This document shows positions 16,690 to 25,476 of a DNA stretch of 64,000 bases, piece after piece. How positions within the stretch are numbered: position 1 is the first letter of the stretch; the number at the start of each line of letters is the position of its first letter. Made by a program: the position numbers and the translations under genes. The notes beneath the pieces are model-generated. The model was not told the origin of the DNA and did not search any database. It saw nothing but the letters and a program-made list of their open reading frames with translations. Source of the DNA: JAAFHI01 sp039793685. Its GTDB lineage: Bacteria > Acidobacteriota > Blastocatellia > Chloracidobacteriales > Chloracidobacteriaceae. The stretch is taken from positions 95,211 through 159,210 of the forward strand of contig JBDRAL010000007.1 of NCBI GenBank assembly GCA_039793685.1, read 5' to 3'.

Positions 16690-17852
16690 CTCTTCTGCCG
16701 AAAATACAGCACCACCCCGCCGATGATGAACAGCAGGGCTTCAAGCGGAATAAGCGCCGGTTTTTCCTGAATGACGATTTTGACCGGCGGCCGGAAATTT
16801 TTCTGGTCGGCGGCCTTCTGAATGACCGGATTGGCGGTCAGGATCGTCTGATCGCGTTCGGTGAAGGAAAACGCGGTGAGGAAGGCGTCGCCCGCGACAG
16901 TGATTTCCGGGTTGGTCGGCGCGAGGATTTTCAATTTCCAGTCGGAAAGCGAAATCCGGTCGGCAAAGGTCACGGCAGTGGCCGGAAACATCGGCTTGCC
17001 GTCGCGGAGAATGTCGGTCCGTTCGTTGGTCACGACGTATACCCGAAAGTTCCGGTGTTTCGGCGCCTGATCGGGAATGACGGGCGGCGGCGGACCGACG
17101 AGCGGAAGAACCGGCGTGTCGGTCGCAAAGGTGACGGCGAAGGGTGGAATGGCGACCTGCTCGTCGTAGCCCGTGTTGTTGTCGAGACTGTCGGTCCGCG
17201 CAGTAGCGATCACCCACGAAGCGCCCTGTTTCACAAAAGGTGCGGCCCAGTTCTGAAATTCCTTCGGAAGGGGCGCGACTTCCTTGACCAGCGGTTCGCG
17301 CATTTTCGGGTCGAACGGCTTTTCCTGCGGCGGCAGGACCAAAGTGGCTTGCAACGCTTCCTGAAGTGCCGGCTCGGTCGCGCTGGGCAACACGTTTCCC
17401 CGCGCGATGGCGGTCCGCCGGGCCACGACGACCTGCCCCGGTTTCGGTTTCAGCGGGTCAGCCGGCGGCAGGACCGGTTTCGGTCCGAACCACGACCAGA
17501 GCGCGGAACCGACGTGCAGTCTGACCTTTTCCTGAAACTGCACTGGCGTGAGATAGTCGTCCAGTCGCTGGAAGAACTGCGGCGAGGCGGGGGAAAGTTT
17601 GATTTCCCCCGGGAACGGCAGCAACCACGCAAAACGGTCGCCCCGGTAGCGGATTGTGGGATTGAAGATGACCGTCTCGCGCTTGCCGACCGGGTCGAAG
17701 TAGACGAGGACGCGGTCTTCGGCGAAATCGTACGGCTGGGCGTTGTAGGTAACCACCGTCGCCGCCCGCGTGGGGCGCGGCGACCAGATCGACCCGAGAC
17801 AGCCGATCAGCGCCGCGCCGAGAACGCATCGCAACAGGACATTTCCACGCAT
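16674..17852 (-). CDS. DUF2330-like exported, membrane-anchored protein
   Basis: 392 residues. An N-terminal signal peptide (VLLRCVLGAALIGCLG) is followed by a mature part with features of DUF2330 proteins: AATVVTYNAQPYDFAEDRVLVYFD, in part YDFAEDRVLVYFD, then AWLLPFPG, NNTGYDEQVAIPPFAV and TVAGDAFLTAFSF. A single hydrophobic helix (IPLEALLFIIGGVVLYF) before the basic end places the domain outside the inner membrane. Function unknown. The ATG at 17852 is two bases after the OPT stop (TGACCATG), so translation is coupled and the protein may serve the transporter. Confidence 0.82.
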   Translation of the reverse strand: MRGNVLLRCVLGAALIGCLGSIWSPRPTRAATVVTYNAQPYDFAEDRVLVYFDPVGKRETVIFNPTIRYRGDRFAWLLPFPGEIKLSPASPQFFQRLDDYLTPVQFQEKVRLHVGSALWSWFGPKPVLPPADPLKPKPGQVVVARRTAIARGNVLPSATEPALQEALQATLVLPPQEKPFDPKMREPLVKEVAPLPKEFQNWAAPFVKQGASWVIATARTDSLDNNTGYDEQVAIPPFAVTFATDTPVLPLVGPPPPVIPDQAPKHRNFRVYVVTNERTDILRDGKPMFPATAVTFADRISLSDWKLKILAPTNPEITVAGDAFLTAFSFTERDQTILTANPVIQKAADQKNFRPPVKIVIQEKPALIPLEALLFIIGGVVLYFRQKRAVSS

Positions 17853-17854
17853 GG

Positions 17855-20194
17855 TCAGCCCTTGCTCTCCGCGGGTTTCTTGCCGAAGTAATACAGGACG
17901 ACGCCCATCGCGAGGAACGCCGCCATCGCCCAGTAATCCGACCACCAGGCGTTTTCGAGCGCCGGGACATGCTCGGCGAAGTTGATGGCGGTGAGGAACT
18001 TGTCGATGGCCCCCTTCGGACTTACAGCCGCGCCCGCGATGAGCGCCGTCAGCAGAAGTCCGCCGATGGCCCCGCCTGCGATGAGACCGGAACTGAACAG
18101 CACGCCGTTGCCCGATTCGGCTTCGGCTTCCGTCTGGGCCGCCGCGCCCTGCTTCGCCATCACGCGGTCCACAATCCAGCGAATCGCGCCGCCGATGAAG
18201 ATCGGGGCGGAAGTCGAAAACGGCAGGTACAACCCGACCGCGAAGGGCAGCGCCGACACGCCGCTCAGTTCCATCGTGATCGAGATGAAGACGCCGAGCA
18301 GCACCAGCCCCCACGGCAGCTTCTGCTGAAGGATGCCGTCGATAATGAGCGCCATCAGCGAGGCTTTCGGCGCGTCAAAAACCGCGTCGCGCGTCTTCAA
18401 CTGGTATTTCGCCTTGCCGGTGGAATCCACGAGGTATTCCGAAATGGGCGTCGTCCGAGCGTCCGCGACAAGCTGGTAGGAAACGTCGTCGAGACCGCGC
18501 ATCATGCCGATGGGCGTGCCGTTAATCGACGCGCCGTCGGCCTTCACCATGACCTTGGTTTCCTTGCCGCCGACACCGGGGTCGATGACGAAACGGACCA
18601 GCCCCGCGTCATTCACCAGATAGCGTCCGGAAAGCAGTCCGCCCGCCGGTTGCGGAAGGCTGTGAACCTGATAGTTCTTGCCTTCGAGCGTCACGGTCTG
18701 GCCGGTCGGTACGGTCTGGACCGCGGCGGATGTGTCCTTCGGGAAGTAGATGGTCTTGGAATCATTCAGGAAAAACAGCACCCAGCCGACCGCGACGGCG
18801 GACGTCGTGACGCCGATCATCAGGCCCATCTGCTGCAACCGGGGCGTCGCGCCGACGAGGAAACCGGTCTTGAGGTCCTGCGAGGTCGCGCCGCCGATGG
18901 AGGCCGCGATGCAGACCACCGCGCCGACCGACAGCGCGATGACGCGGGCTTCGAGGCCGACTTTTCCGATGGCGAGGAAAATCAGCGAGGTGAGCAGGAT
19001 GGTCGCGACCGTCATCCCGGAAATCGGGTTCGATGACGAGCCGATTTCGCCCGTGATGCGCGACGACACCGTCACGAAGAAGAACCCGAAGCCGAGAATG
19101 AGAATCGCCGACATCAGGTTGAATCCGACCTGCGGGGCGATCCAGTAGAGGACGCCGGTCAGCACCACCGTCAGTACGCCCGCGCCCGCCAGCACCATCG
19201 GCATCGGCAGATCGTTTTCGGTCCGCGCCTGAATCATTCCCTTGCCCGCTTCCGTGAACCCGGCCACGCCCGACTTGAACGCCGAGAGAATCACCGGCAG
19301 CGACCGCGCGAGGCTGATGATGCCGCCCGCCGCCACCGCGCCCGCCCCGATATAGAGGACGAAATTGCTGCGAACTTCATTCGGCGACATCTGCGAAATG
19401 AGCTTCGTCGCCGGGTAGAGCGGCGCGCTCAGGGCGCTGCCGAAAAACTTGATGGCCGGAATCAGTACGAGGTACGACAGCGCGCCGCCCCCGAGCATCA
19501 CCCCCGCCACGCGCGGCCCGATGATGTAGCCGACGCCCATCAGTTCCGGCGAAACCTCGACGCTCACCGTCGCGCCCGGCAGTACCTTGCCGATGGCCTT
19601 CGCCGGATATTCCTTCCACAAATGCAGCCCCGACATCAGAAACTTGTAAAACAGCGCCAGCCCGAACCCGCCGAACACCATCGCCGCCTGACTGCCGCCT
19701 TTCTCGCCGACGATCAGCACTTCCGCGCAGGCCGTACCCTCCGGATAGGTCAGCTTGCCGTGTTCCTTCACGATCAGCGCCCGCCGCAGCGGAATCATTA
19801 AAAGCACGCCGAGCCAGCCGCCGGTCAGCGCGATGAGCGCCGTTTTCGAGATTTCGAGCGAATATCCCATGATGAGGACGGCCGGAATCGTGAACACCAC
19901 GCCCGCCGCGACCGATTCGCCCGCCGAACCGATCGTCTGCACCATGTTGTTTTCGAGAATGGAGGCCCGCCCCAGCGCGCGGAAGACCGTGATCGAAAGC
20001 ACCGCGATGGGAATCGACGCCGAAACCGTCAGACCGACTTTCAAGGCCAGATAAACCGAGGAAGCGCCGAAGATGACGCCGAAAATCGCGCCGAGCACGA
20101 TGCTCCGCGCGCTGAACTCCGGCAGGATGGTGTCGCTCGGAACGAACGAATGAAACTTTTCGCCGACCGAATCCTTTTCGATGCGTGCCGCCAT
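17855..20194 (-). CDS. OPT-family oligopeptide/metal-chelate transporter
   Basis: 779 residues with about 14-16 hydrophobic segments, the size of bacterial OPT proteins that import peptides or siderophore-like metal chelates by proton coupling. Family marks: GAIFGVIFGASSVYLALKVG, in part SSVYLALKVGLTVSASIP, NNMVQTIGSAGESVAAG, YPEGTACAEVL and SGVSALPFAVGLYLP. A soluble loop near residues 520-600 (LEGKNYQVHSLPQPAGG) is larger than usual. The ATG at 20194 has GGAG upstream; the frame before it runs through TTTTGGG repeats. The DUF2330 gene follows directly. Confidence 0.9.
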   Translation of the reverse strand: MAARIEKDSVGEKFHSFVPSDTILPEFSARSIVLGAIFGVIFGASSVYLALKVGLTVSASIPIAVLSITVFRALGRASILENNMVQTIGSAGESVAAGVVFTIPAVLIMGYSLEISKTALIALTGGWLGVLLMIPLRRALIVKEHGKLTYPEGTACAEVLIVGEKGGSQAAMVFGGFGLALFYKFLMSGLHLWKEYPAKAIGKVLPGATVSVEVSPELMGVGYIIGPRVAGVMLGGGALSYLVLIPAIKFFGSALSAPLYPATKLISQMSPNEVRSNFVLYIGAGAVAAGGIISLARSLPVILSAFKSGVAGFTEAGKGMIQARTENDLPMPMVLAGAGVLTVVLTGVLYWIAPQVGFNLMSAILILGFGFFFVTVSSRITGEIGSSSNPISGMTVATILLTSLIFLAIGKVGLEARVIALSVGAVVCIAASIGGATSQDLKTGFLVGATPRLQQMGLMIGVTTSAVAVGWVLFFLNDSKTIYFPKDTSAAVQTVPTGQTVTLEGKNYQVHSLPQPAGGLLSGRYLVNDAGLVRFVIDPGVGGKETKVMVKADGASINGTPIGMMRGLDDVSYQLVADARTTPISEYLVDSTGKAKYQLKTRDAVFDAPKASLMALIIDGILQQKLPWGLVLLGVFISITMELSGVSALPFAVGLYLPFSTSAPIFIGGAIRWIVDRVMAKQGAAAQTEAEAESGNGVLFSSGLIAGGAIGGLLLTALIAGAAVSPKGAIDKFLTAINFAEHVPALENAWWSDYWAMAAFLAMGVVLYYFGKKPAESKG

Positions 20195-20218
20195 GTGGGG
20201 GAATCTCCAAAATAGGTT

Positions 20219-20327
20219 CTGGGGTGGAGGTTTTGGGTGTTGGGGTCGGAATTGCCGGAGGGCGTGGTTTGGGTTTCGGGGGTGTTGAACTCCCCAAAAC
20301 CCAAAACCCAAGCCCCAAACCCCAAGA
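20219..20327. repeat. Inverted TTTTGGG-type repeats after the M28 peptidase gene
   Basis: 20291-20327 (CCCCAAAACCCAAAACCC) is complemented by G-rich units over 20219-20283. In the sense of the M28 gene the G-rich arm comes first, some 30 bases after the stop. The block separates the peptidase and transporter genes, which are on the same strand. Confidence 0.8.
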
Positions 20328-20350
20328 AGTGAAACCTGTGTTCGCCCTTC

Positions 20351-22033
20351 CTACTTCACGGCGAACGTTTTGTCACGCGCCGCCTTGAAGGGATCGCCGG
20401 GGTTCCACGTCGGAAGCTGGTCTTCGTTCGCGATTGTCGCCGTGATGAGCAGCGCGAACTGCGCATGCTGTTGCAGACCGCGGAAGTCCCAGTCGGGTTT
20501 GATCTCGTCCGACGGCTGGTGGTAGTCGGTCTTGTTGAATTCCTCGAACTTTTCCTTGCCCCAGTCCTTCGGCTTGCCTTCGACATCGACGCCGAGACCG
20601 AGCGTGATGCACGGAATGCCGACCTTCGCGAAGCAGAAGTGGTCCGAACGGAAGAACGATCCCTTTTCCGGAAACTGGTCGGGCTTCATCGTCAGTCCCT
20701 GCGACTTGGCGAGCTTGTCGATGATCGGCCCGAGCGACGAACGCTCCGCGCCCATCGGGACGAAATCGCGCGTCCGGCCCCAGACGTTGGCTTCATCGAC
20801 GTTGACGTTGGCGGCGGTCTTCGCGAGCGGGTAGATCGGATGCTCCGCGTAGTACTGCGCGCCGAGCAGGCCCTGTTCCTCCGCCGTCACCGACAGAAAC
20901 AGAATCGAGCGGCGCGGCTTCTTCGGCATGCGCGCCACGGCTTCCGCCATTCCCAGAATGCAGGCCACGCCCGAGGCGTTGTCGTGCGCCCCGTTGTAAA
21001 TCTTGTCGCCGGGATTCTTCTCGCGGACGCCGAGGTGGTCGTAGTGCGCCGACACCACGATGTATTCATCCTTCAGCTTGGGATCGCTCCCGCGCACGAC
21101 GCCCGCGACGTTCGCCGAGTTGAGCGTCGAAATCGTACTTTTCAGGCTGAGGTCGATCCGCGTCCCGAGCGCCACCGGTTTGAAGTTGCGCGTCTCGGCC
21201 TGCTTCACCATCTCGACGAGGTTGTGTCCGCCGAGCTTCGCGATGCGGAACGCCGCGTCAAACGTCACCCACGATTTCAGCTTCACCACCGGCGGCGAGT
21301 TCGCGTCGCGCACCAGCTCCGACCGGTTGCCGGTGTTTGAACTCTGCACCACCTGCCACGGATAGGTCGCCGTCTCGGTCGTGTGGACAAGCAGTACGCC
21401 CGCCGCGCCATGTCGCGCGGCTTCCTCATATTTGTAGGTCCACCGGCCGTAGTAGGTCAGCACCGGTCCGCCGAAGGTCTTCGGATCGTCGCGCCCCGGC
21501 TCGTTGACGAGCATCATCGCGATTTTCCCCTTCAAATCCACGCCCTTGTAATCGTCCCAGTTGTTTTCGGGGGAGGAAATGCCGTAGCCGACGAACACGA
21601 TGTCGTTGCCCTTCAGGTCAACCTGCGCGACGCCTTCGCCGCTCTGGGCCGTGAATTCCTCGCCGTACTTGAAGGTTTCCTTCCCGCCGTTCGGTCCGGT
21701 GACGCTGAGCGAGGTCGCGGGATCGGCCTTCATGTTCACGATCGGAACGGTTTGAAGAAAGTTCGGCGCGGCGGGTTCGAGTCCGTAGGCTTCGAACTGC
21801 GTCGCGATGTACTTGGCGGCGAGTTCCGCGCCGCGCGTGCCGGGGCCGCGACCTTCAAGCAGGTCGTCGGCGAGAAAACGCAGATGCGCGGCGACGGTTT
21901 CGGGACGAATGGATTGCATGGCGCGATCAATGTCGGACGGCTCGTCGCCCATCGTCGGACGCGCCGCGAACGGAGAAAAGAGCAGCGTGCCCGCGAGCAG
22001 GCCGGCCCCGAGCGTACGGGAGAATTTCTGCAC
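20351..22033 (-). CDS. Exported M28-family zinc aminopeptidase
   Basis: 560 residues from the GTG at 22033, which has AAGGAG 9 bases upstream and opens a good signal peptide (RTLGAGLLAGTLLFSPFAA). The frame extends 92 codons further up but without coding quality. A PA-type insert lies in the middle (GVLLVHTTETATYPW). The two-zinc M28 site is complete: VVSAHYDHLG, GAHDNASGVA, TAEEQGLLGAQ, NVDEANVWG and FRSDHFCFAKVG. It should trim peptides outside the inner membrane. The OPT peptide transporter gene is next downstream on the same strand, which hints at joint peptide use, though a repeat hairpin separates them. Confidence 0.93.
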   Translation of the reverse strand: MQKFSRTLGAGLLAGTLLFSPFAARPTMGDEPSDIDRAMQSIRPETVAAHLRFLADDLLEGRGPGTRGAELAAKYIATQFEAYGLEPAAPNFLQTVPIVNMKADPATSLSVTGPNGGKETFKYGEEFTAQSGEGVAQVDLKGNDIVFVGYGISSPENNWDDYKGVDLKGKIAMMLVNEPGRDDPKTFGGPVLTYYGRWTYKYEEAARHGAAGVLLVHTTETATYPWQVVQSSNTGNRSELVRDANSPPVVKLKSWVTFDAAFRIAKLGGHNLVEMVKQAETRNFKPVALGTRIDLSLKSTISTLNSANVAGVVRGSDPKLKDEYIVVSAHYDHLGVREKNPGDKIYNGAHDNASGVACILGMAEAVARMPKKPRRSILFLSVTAEEQGLLGAQYYAEHPIYPLAKTAANVNVDEANVWGRTRDFVPMGAERSSLGPIIDKLAKSQGLTMKPDQFPEKGSFFRSDHFCFAKVGIPCITLGLGVDVEGKPKDWGKEKFEEFNKTDYHQPSDEIKPDWDFRGLQQHAQFALLITATIANEDQLPTWNPGDPFKAARDKTFAVK

Positions 22034-22476
22034 CGTGTTGAACTCCTTGCGTGCGAATGAATTGTGATTGGTCGCCGCATTCTTCACGCGGCGGCGGGCG
22101 AATTTCAAGCGAGGGCGTCGGTCTCGATTGAAACTGAGTCGCCCGAAGCCCCCCGGACGTTGCGCGCGGGCGCGAAAAACCGCGTCAGATCCGGGAATGC
22201 ACCCGAAGCGGTGAGGGCATTGCGTGATTTTTTTAATGAAGCTGTCTTTCGAAAGGCCCGCCCAAGGTATGCGAGGAAAATCGAAAGAAAGGTGTCTTGA
22301 GGACGGCACGCCGAAGGTGTGCCGGGAAACGAGCCGGTGGTGAAGTGAAGCGAAACCACCGGAACTTGACGGAAAATCGAGCAGTTGCGAAGAAGCCGGT
22401 GCAACGGGTTACATGCATTTTCTCGGTCAGGCTTTCGCGGGTCCGGTGAGCCTGGTCGTTGAAAAGAAAAGCGAGG
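22034..22476. other. Divergent intergenic region, 443 bp, with two hairpins
   Basis: No gene is visible. Two palindromes stand out: a GGCACGCCGAAGGTGTGCC hairpin near 22305-22323 and CCGGTGGT...ACCACCGG near 22334-22362. The region separates the peptidase gene from the accessory cluster and may mark its left edge. Confidence 0.5.
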
Positions 22477-22761
22477 ATGACGCCATTGAATGAAATCTCA
22501 ACCGAAGAACTCGCGGCGATGAAAGCCCGGGTTGAAGCGACCACTCCGGGGCCATGGACCTCCTTCTTCGAGGGCCGCGATCATTGGGGCGGCGCCAGTT
22601 TCATCCAGACCGGGACACAGGATATCTACATCCACGCGGAGGACTATGCGGGCGGCGGCGGCCACTTCCGCGCTGACCAGGACTTCATCGCGCATGCGAG
22701 GCAGGACATACCCAGGTTAATCGCCGAAATTGAGCGATTACGCGAACTCATAAAGGCATGA
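22477..22761 (+). CDS. Small Ea22-like hypothetical protein
   Basis: 94 residues. The pattern ELAAMKARVEATTPGPW at the start, DQDFIAHARQDIPRLI near the end and a helical tail (IERLRELIKA) is that of the short, phage-associated Ea22-like hypothetical proteins found scattered in many genomes. No activity is known. Start is uncertain: ATG 22477, TTG 22459 and TTG 22486 are all in frame. It overlaps the next gene by four bases (ATGA), so they are co-translated. First gene of the accessory cluster. Confidence 0.65.
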   Translation: MTPLNEISTEELAAMKARVEATTPGPWTSFFEGRDHWGGASFIQTGTQDIYIHAEDYAGGGGHFRADQDFIAHARQDIPRLIAEIERLRELIKA

Positions 22762-23129
22762 CCACCATGTCACGATTCGAGATTTACAGCGGTTTGTCGC
22801 TCATCGGGTGGTCGGAGCTTGAACTTGGGGATCCGCCCATGGGCGTTGCTTTGGGAAGATTTCTGCCCGCGCCGGGTTATGCGGCCATTCAGGCAGTCGT
22901 CGCGGCGGCATCGGGCGGCCCCCTCCCGGACGATCTTCAACTCTCCATTCGGGAAGCCGGCGGTTCGGTTCTCCCTGTCAACGCCGGTGTGCATATCGCG
23001 GACGGCTCTCCCGAACTTGGTTCGGAGGGGTTGGAAGTATCCATCCTTGGTTTGCCCTATCCTGACTACCAAATACTTTTTCCTGAGCATGTTGACGCGT
23101 ATGAACGCCAATTCAAAGTCTCCGACTAA
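22758..23129 (+). CDS. Hypothetical protein, accessory cluster
   Basis: 123 residues, soluble and acidic. MSRFEIYSGLSLIGWSELE and DPPMGVALGRFLP resemble a small unknown family that begins in the same way in unrelated bacteria; I can give no function. The ATG at 22758 overlaps the previous stop (ATGA). The end, FPEHVDAYERQFKVSD, is followed by what looks like a broken reading frame. Confidence 0.7.
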   Translation: MTTMSRFEIYSGLSLIGWSELELGDPPMGVALGRFLPAPGYAAIQAVVAAASGGPLPDDLQLSIREAGGSVLPVNAGVHIADGSPELGSEGLEVSILGLPYPDYQILFPEHVDAYERQFKVSD

Positions 23130-23137
23130 CCCGGCAT

Positions 23138-23269
23138 TTCGTCGGATTCCCTTCGATAACCGCGGGTATCAAAGTGAACGGAACACCCAACTCTTCTATT
23201 GGGGTGGCCAATGGGTTTCATCCTGTATGCGACAACTTCAAGCGACTGTTCCAATCTCCCGTAGGCTGA
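23138..23269 (+). pseudogene. Possible 3' remnant of a lost gene
   Basis: An open stretch of 43 codons ending at a TGA, with no start codon or ribosome binding site and running out of the preceding gene in another frame. The reading (AGIKVNGTPNSSIGVANGFH and LFQSPVG) is protein-like but matches nothing I recognise. It may be the tail left by a deletion. Weak evidence. Confidence 0.3.
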
Positions 23270-23295
23270 ATTGGAAAGAAGTTGGTGAATAAAGA

Positions 23296-23784
23296 ATGAA
23301 GCTCAGAAAAAGGAAAGAGAGGGTAGTCTCTACGGAGACAAGTATAGCTGCATACCAGGATTTCTTAACGGTCGCAGAAGAGATTTTTCATGCAGAGACA
23401 ACAAAAATGAGCGGAGGCTTAAAGTACATCAAATGGGAAGTTAAAACGGGGGATATTGTGTTGTACTTGATGGCAGACCTCGTCGATCCCGGTTATGGAA
23501 TAAGGCTAGTATCAAAGACGTATTTTTGGTTCAACGAATCTAAAATGGGTGATATGGATAAACTGATGGAGGATTTGATTCGGGAGGTTCAAAAATACTG
23601 GAATGAAGGCAAGGGGAAACTGAACGAACTAAAAAATAGACCCGTAATGGACGCGGAACTGAGGCCGGACGGCTGGGTTCAATGTCCGTACTGCCAAATC
23701 CACTTCGCGACGTACTCCAATGGTTCCTGGGAAGGTGACATTCATAGAAGTTGTGGTACTGAATTAAAGCTTATTCCAAAGTGA
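23296..23784 (+). CDS. Hypothetical protein with C-terminal CxxC pair, AT-rich
   Basis: 162 residues, visibly lower in GC than the surrounding genome and with A/T-ending codons. The N-terminal two thirds are alpha/beta (YIKWEVKTGDIVLYLMAD, MGDMDKLMEDLIREVQKYW). The C terminus has CPYCQIHFATYSNG and a later HRSCG, a possible zinc site or remains of one. No family recognised. The base composition suggests recent transfer. Confidence 0.68.
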   Translation: MKLRKRKERVVSTETSIAAYQDFLTVAEEIFHAETTKMSGGLKYIKWEVKTGDIVLYLMADLVDPGYGIRLVSKTYFWFNESKMGDMDKLMEDLIREVQKYWNEGKGKLNELKNRPVMDAELRPDGWVQCPYCQIHFATYSNGSWEGDIHRSCGTELKLIPK

Positions 23785-23826
23785 CGTTGAATTGATTCGC
23801 ACATAAACTTTGGTTTTTGAGCAAAA

Positions 23827-24252
23827 ATGAATCCTCCATCAAAATGCCCAATTTGTGAGATCAAGTTACACTTTGGAATTGTTCAAAAAAAACTCGGCGT
23901 TATTCAAAAAAGTGCCTTCTGTCCCAAGTGCGAATTTGTTTTCCATGGCCTGAAGCAGAAAGGGCAGATGGAAATCGAAGAATCCTGTTTTGGAGTTCGG
24001 TTTGAATGGGAGGGCCAATATCCGAGCACCAGGGAAATTCTGGTGGTCAAACAGTTGGACCCCGACCTGCAAGACCAGCCGTCCGGCGAGACATTTGCAC
24101 AACTCAAAATGACGACCTTTTGGCAAACCAGAGGATTTGGCAGAAGGCAATGCGCCGGAATTATGGAGGCTGCCCGCCGACAGGGCGTAAAATGCCGGGA
24201 AGTGATCGTTGAACAGGAAGAAACTCCGCTTGTTGATCGGTGGGAAGAGTGA
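23827..24252 (+). CDS. Hypothetical protein with N-terminal zinc ribbon
   Basis: 141 residues. CPICEIKLHFG and FCPKCEFVF give a four-Cys treble-clef or zinc-ribbon module at residues 8-37. The rest, with TREILVVKQLDPDLQDQPSG and CAGIMEAARRQGVKCREV, has no named domain. The first third is AT-rich like the gene before it; the rest is nearer the genome average. It overlaps the next gene by four bases (GTGA). Function unknown. Confidence 0.7.
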   Translation: MNPPSKCPICEIKLHFGIVQKKLGVIQKSAFCPKCEFVFHGLKQKGQMEIEESCFGVRFEWEGQYPSTREILVVKQLDPDLQDQPSGETFAQLKMTTFWQTRGFGRRQCAGIMEAARRQGVKCREVIVEQEETPLVDRWEE

Positions 24253-24611
24253 AAAACAAAGACGGTGAAGAAGTTGAATACATGCGCTTTGAATTGATTG
24301 AACGGCGGATCGCCAAGGGTGAGCGCCTGATCATTCACTGCGCGGCATCGTGGAATTCCTACTACGACAAAAAGATTTCGACGGCACTCAGCCAAATCCC
24401 GGTGAGCGTCCATGATGCCGAGGTTGTCCTGCTCGACACGGATGAGGAATCGTCGTGGCCGGCGCTTCGACGATGGAGCGTCAGGAACCTTCCTGCCCTC
24501 GTCCTGTTTGCCGGAGAAACGCACCTGGGCACGATCATCGGGTGTCGTCCCGCGCCGGACCTTACAACGCTGCTGGCCGACTTTTTCAACACCACGACGC
24601 AATCGAATTGA
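24249..24611 (+). CDS. Thioredoxin-like fold protein lacking the CxxC pair
   Basis: 120 residues. ERLIIHCAASWNSYYDKKI, VVLLDTDEESSWPALRRW, NLPALVLFAGETHLGTIIG and LTTLLADFF follow the beta-alpha order of a thioredoxin fold, with SWNSYY in place of WCxxC. It therefore cannot do the usual disulphide exchange and may be a binding domain. GTG at 24249 overlaps the previous stop; ATG at 24282 is an alternative start. Part of the accessory cluster. Confidence 0.7.
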   Translation: MKNKDGEEVEYMRFELIERRIAKGERLIIHCAASWNSYYDKKISTALSQIPVSVHDAEVVLLDTDEESSWPALRRWSVRNLPALVLFAGETHLGTIIGCRPAPDLTTLLADFFNTTTQSN

Positions 24612-24628
24612 AGTAGGCGGAGTTTCCG

Positions 24629-25174
24629 ATGATTGATTGGGAAAAACTTGCCGAAGATGTCGGCTCGCGAAAAAACGGACAGGAATCCGGTTCGAGAGAT
24701 TACGCGCAGGCGGCGATTGAACGAATCATCGGCGTCGAAAATATTCGACAGGCCGTCGATCACTATGTGGCAGGCGATCCCGGGTCGGGACTGATTCGGT
24801 CCGTGATTTGGCGCATTCATCCGTTCAGCGCCATGGAGCGGTGTTACGAGATCTATAAACATGACCCCGACCTGGAAAATAGAAGAATGGCCGTCGAACT
24901 GCTGAGAGTGGCCGCTGACCGTAGAGTCCTGCCGTGGATTGAAGAATTTCTGAACGACGAAGACCAGAGTATTCGAGCCTGGGGCTTTGGAATCGTCGAT
25001 CAACTCTTATGGTCGGAATTGGTTTGGGAAAATGAAGCTGCCCATCTCATCGAACTGGCGGAGAAAAGCTCGGATGATTATCTGCGTGAAAAGGCCGTGT
25101 TCGTGCGGGGTTTCTTGCGGGAGCGCAAGGAGCAATGGGAAATCCTGCAAAAACACCAAAGCGAAGATGCGTGA
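24629..25174 (+). CDS. HEAT-like helical protein, accessory cluster
   Basis: 181 residues, all helical. Two or three HEAT-type repeats are visible (NRRMAVELLRVAADRRVLPW, DQSIRAWGFGIVDQLLW, LREKAVFVRGFLRERKE). Small HEAT proteins in unstable gene clusters are often immunity or adaptor proteins, but there is no toxin gene here to support that. GGCGGAG lies 8 bases before the ATG. Last gene of the cluster. Confidence 0.7.
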   Translation: MIDWEKLAEDVGSRKNGQESGSRDYAQAAIERIIGVENIRQAVDHYVAGDPGSGLIRSVIWRIHPFSAMERCYEIYKHDPDLENRRMAVELLRVAADRRVLPWIEEFLNDEDQSIRAWGFGIVDQLLWSELVWENEAAHLIELAEKSSDDYLREKAVFVRGFLRERKEQWEILQKHQSEDA

Positions 25175-25476
25175 ACCCTTCATTGACGGCGGCTGTCACC
25201 CGCTTCGCGGGTTTGGATCATTTTCATCGTCCATTCCCCGCCTTCCGCTGCGCTCCAGACGGGGCTTTACGCTCTCGCCCACATTCGTGGGCGAACAAAC
25301 CCGCCAGCCGTCGCCAACTACTCGCCGCCAAACACGAACCACTAACCGCTAACCGCTGGCGGCTGGCGACTGACCACTGGCGGCTGGCCACTGGCGGCTG
25401 GCGACTTCCCCCGGCAACTTCATCCTCCCTCCGTTCCCATGTATGATGGCGGGCATTCCGAAAGGGGATTTCCCGC
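25175..25476. repeat. Spacer with an unpaired CTAACC/GGCTGGCGAC tandem arm
   Basis: 25338-25405 holds units of CTAACCGCT and GGCTGGCGACTGACCACTGG. Unlike most such blocks in the window I cannot find a full complementary arm; only a short CCGCCAGCCGTCGCC lies at about 25299-25315. No gene is seen in the 302 bases before the lpt genes. Confidence 0.6.

Noticed and set aside
22034..22309. A 92-codon N-terminal extension of the M28 peptidase
   Set aside because: GTG 22033 has a good ribosome binding site and opens directly into a signal peptide; the extension is Arg-rich and would bury that signal.
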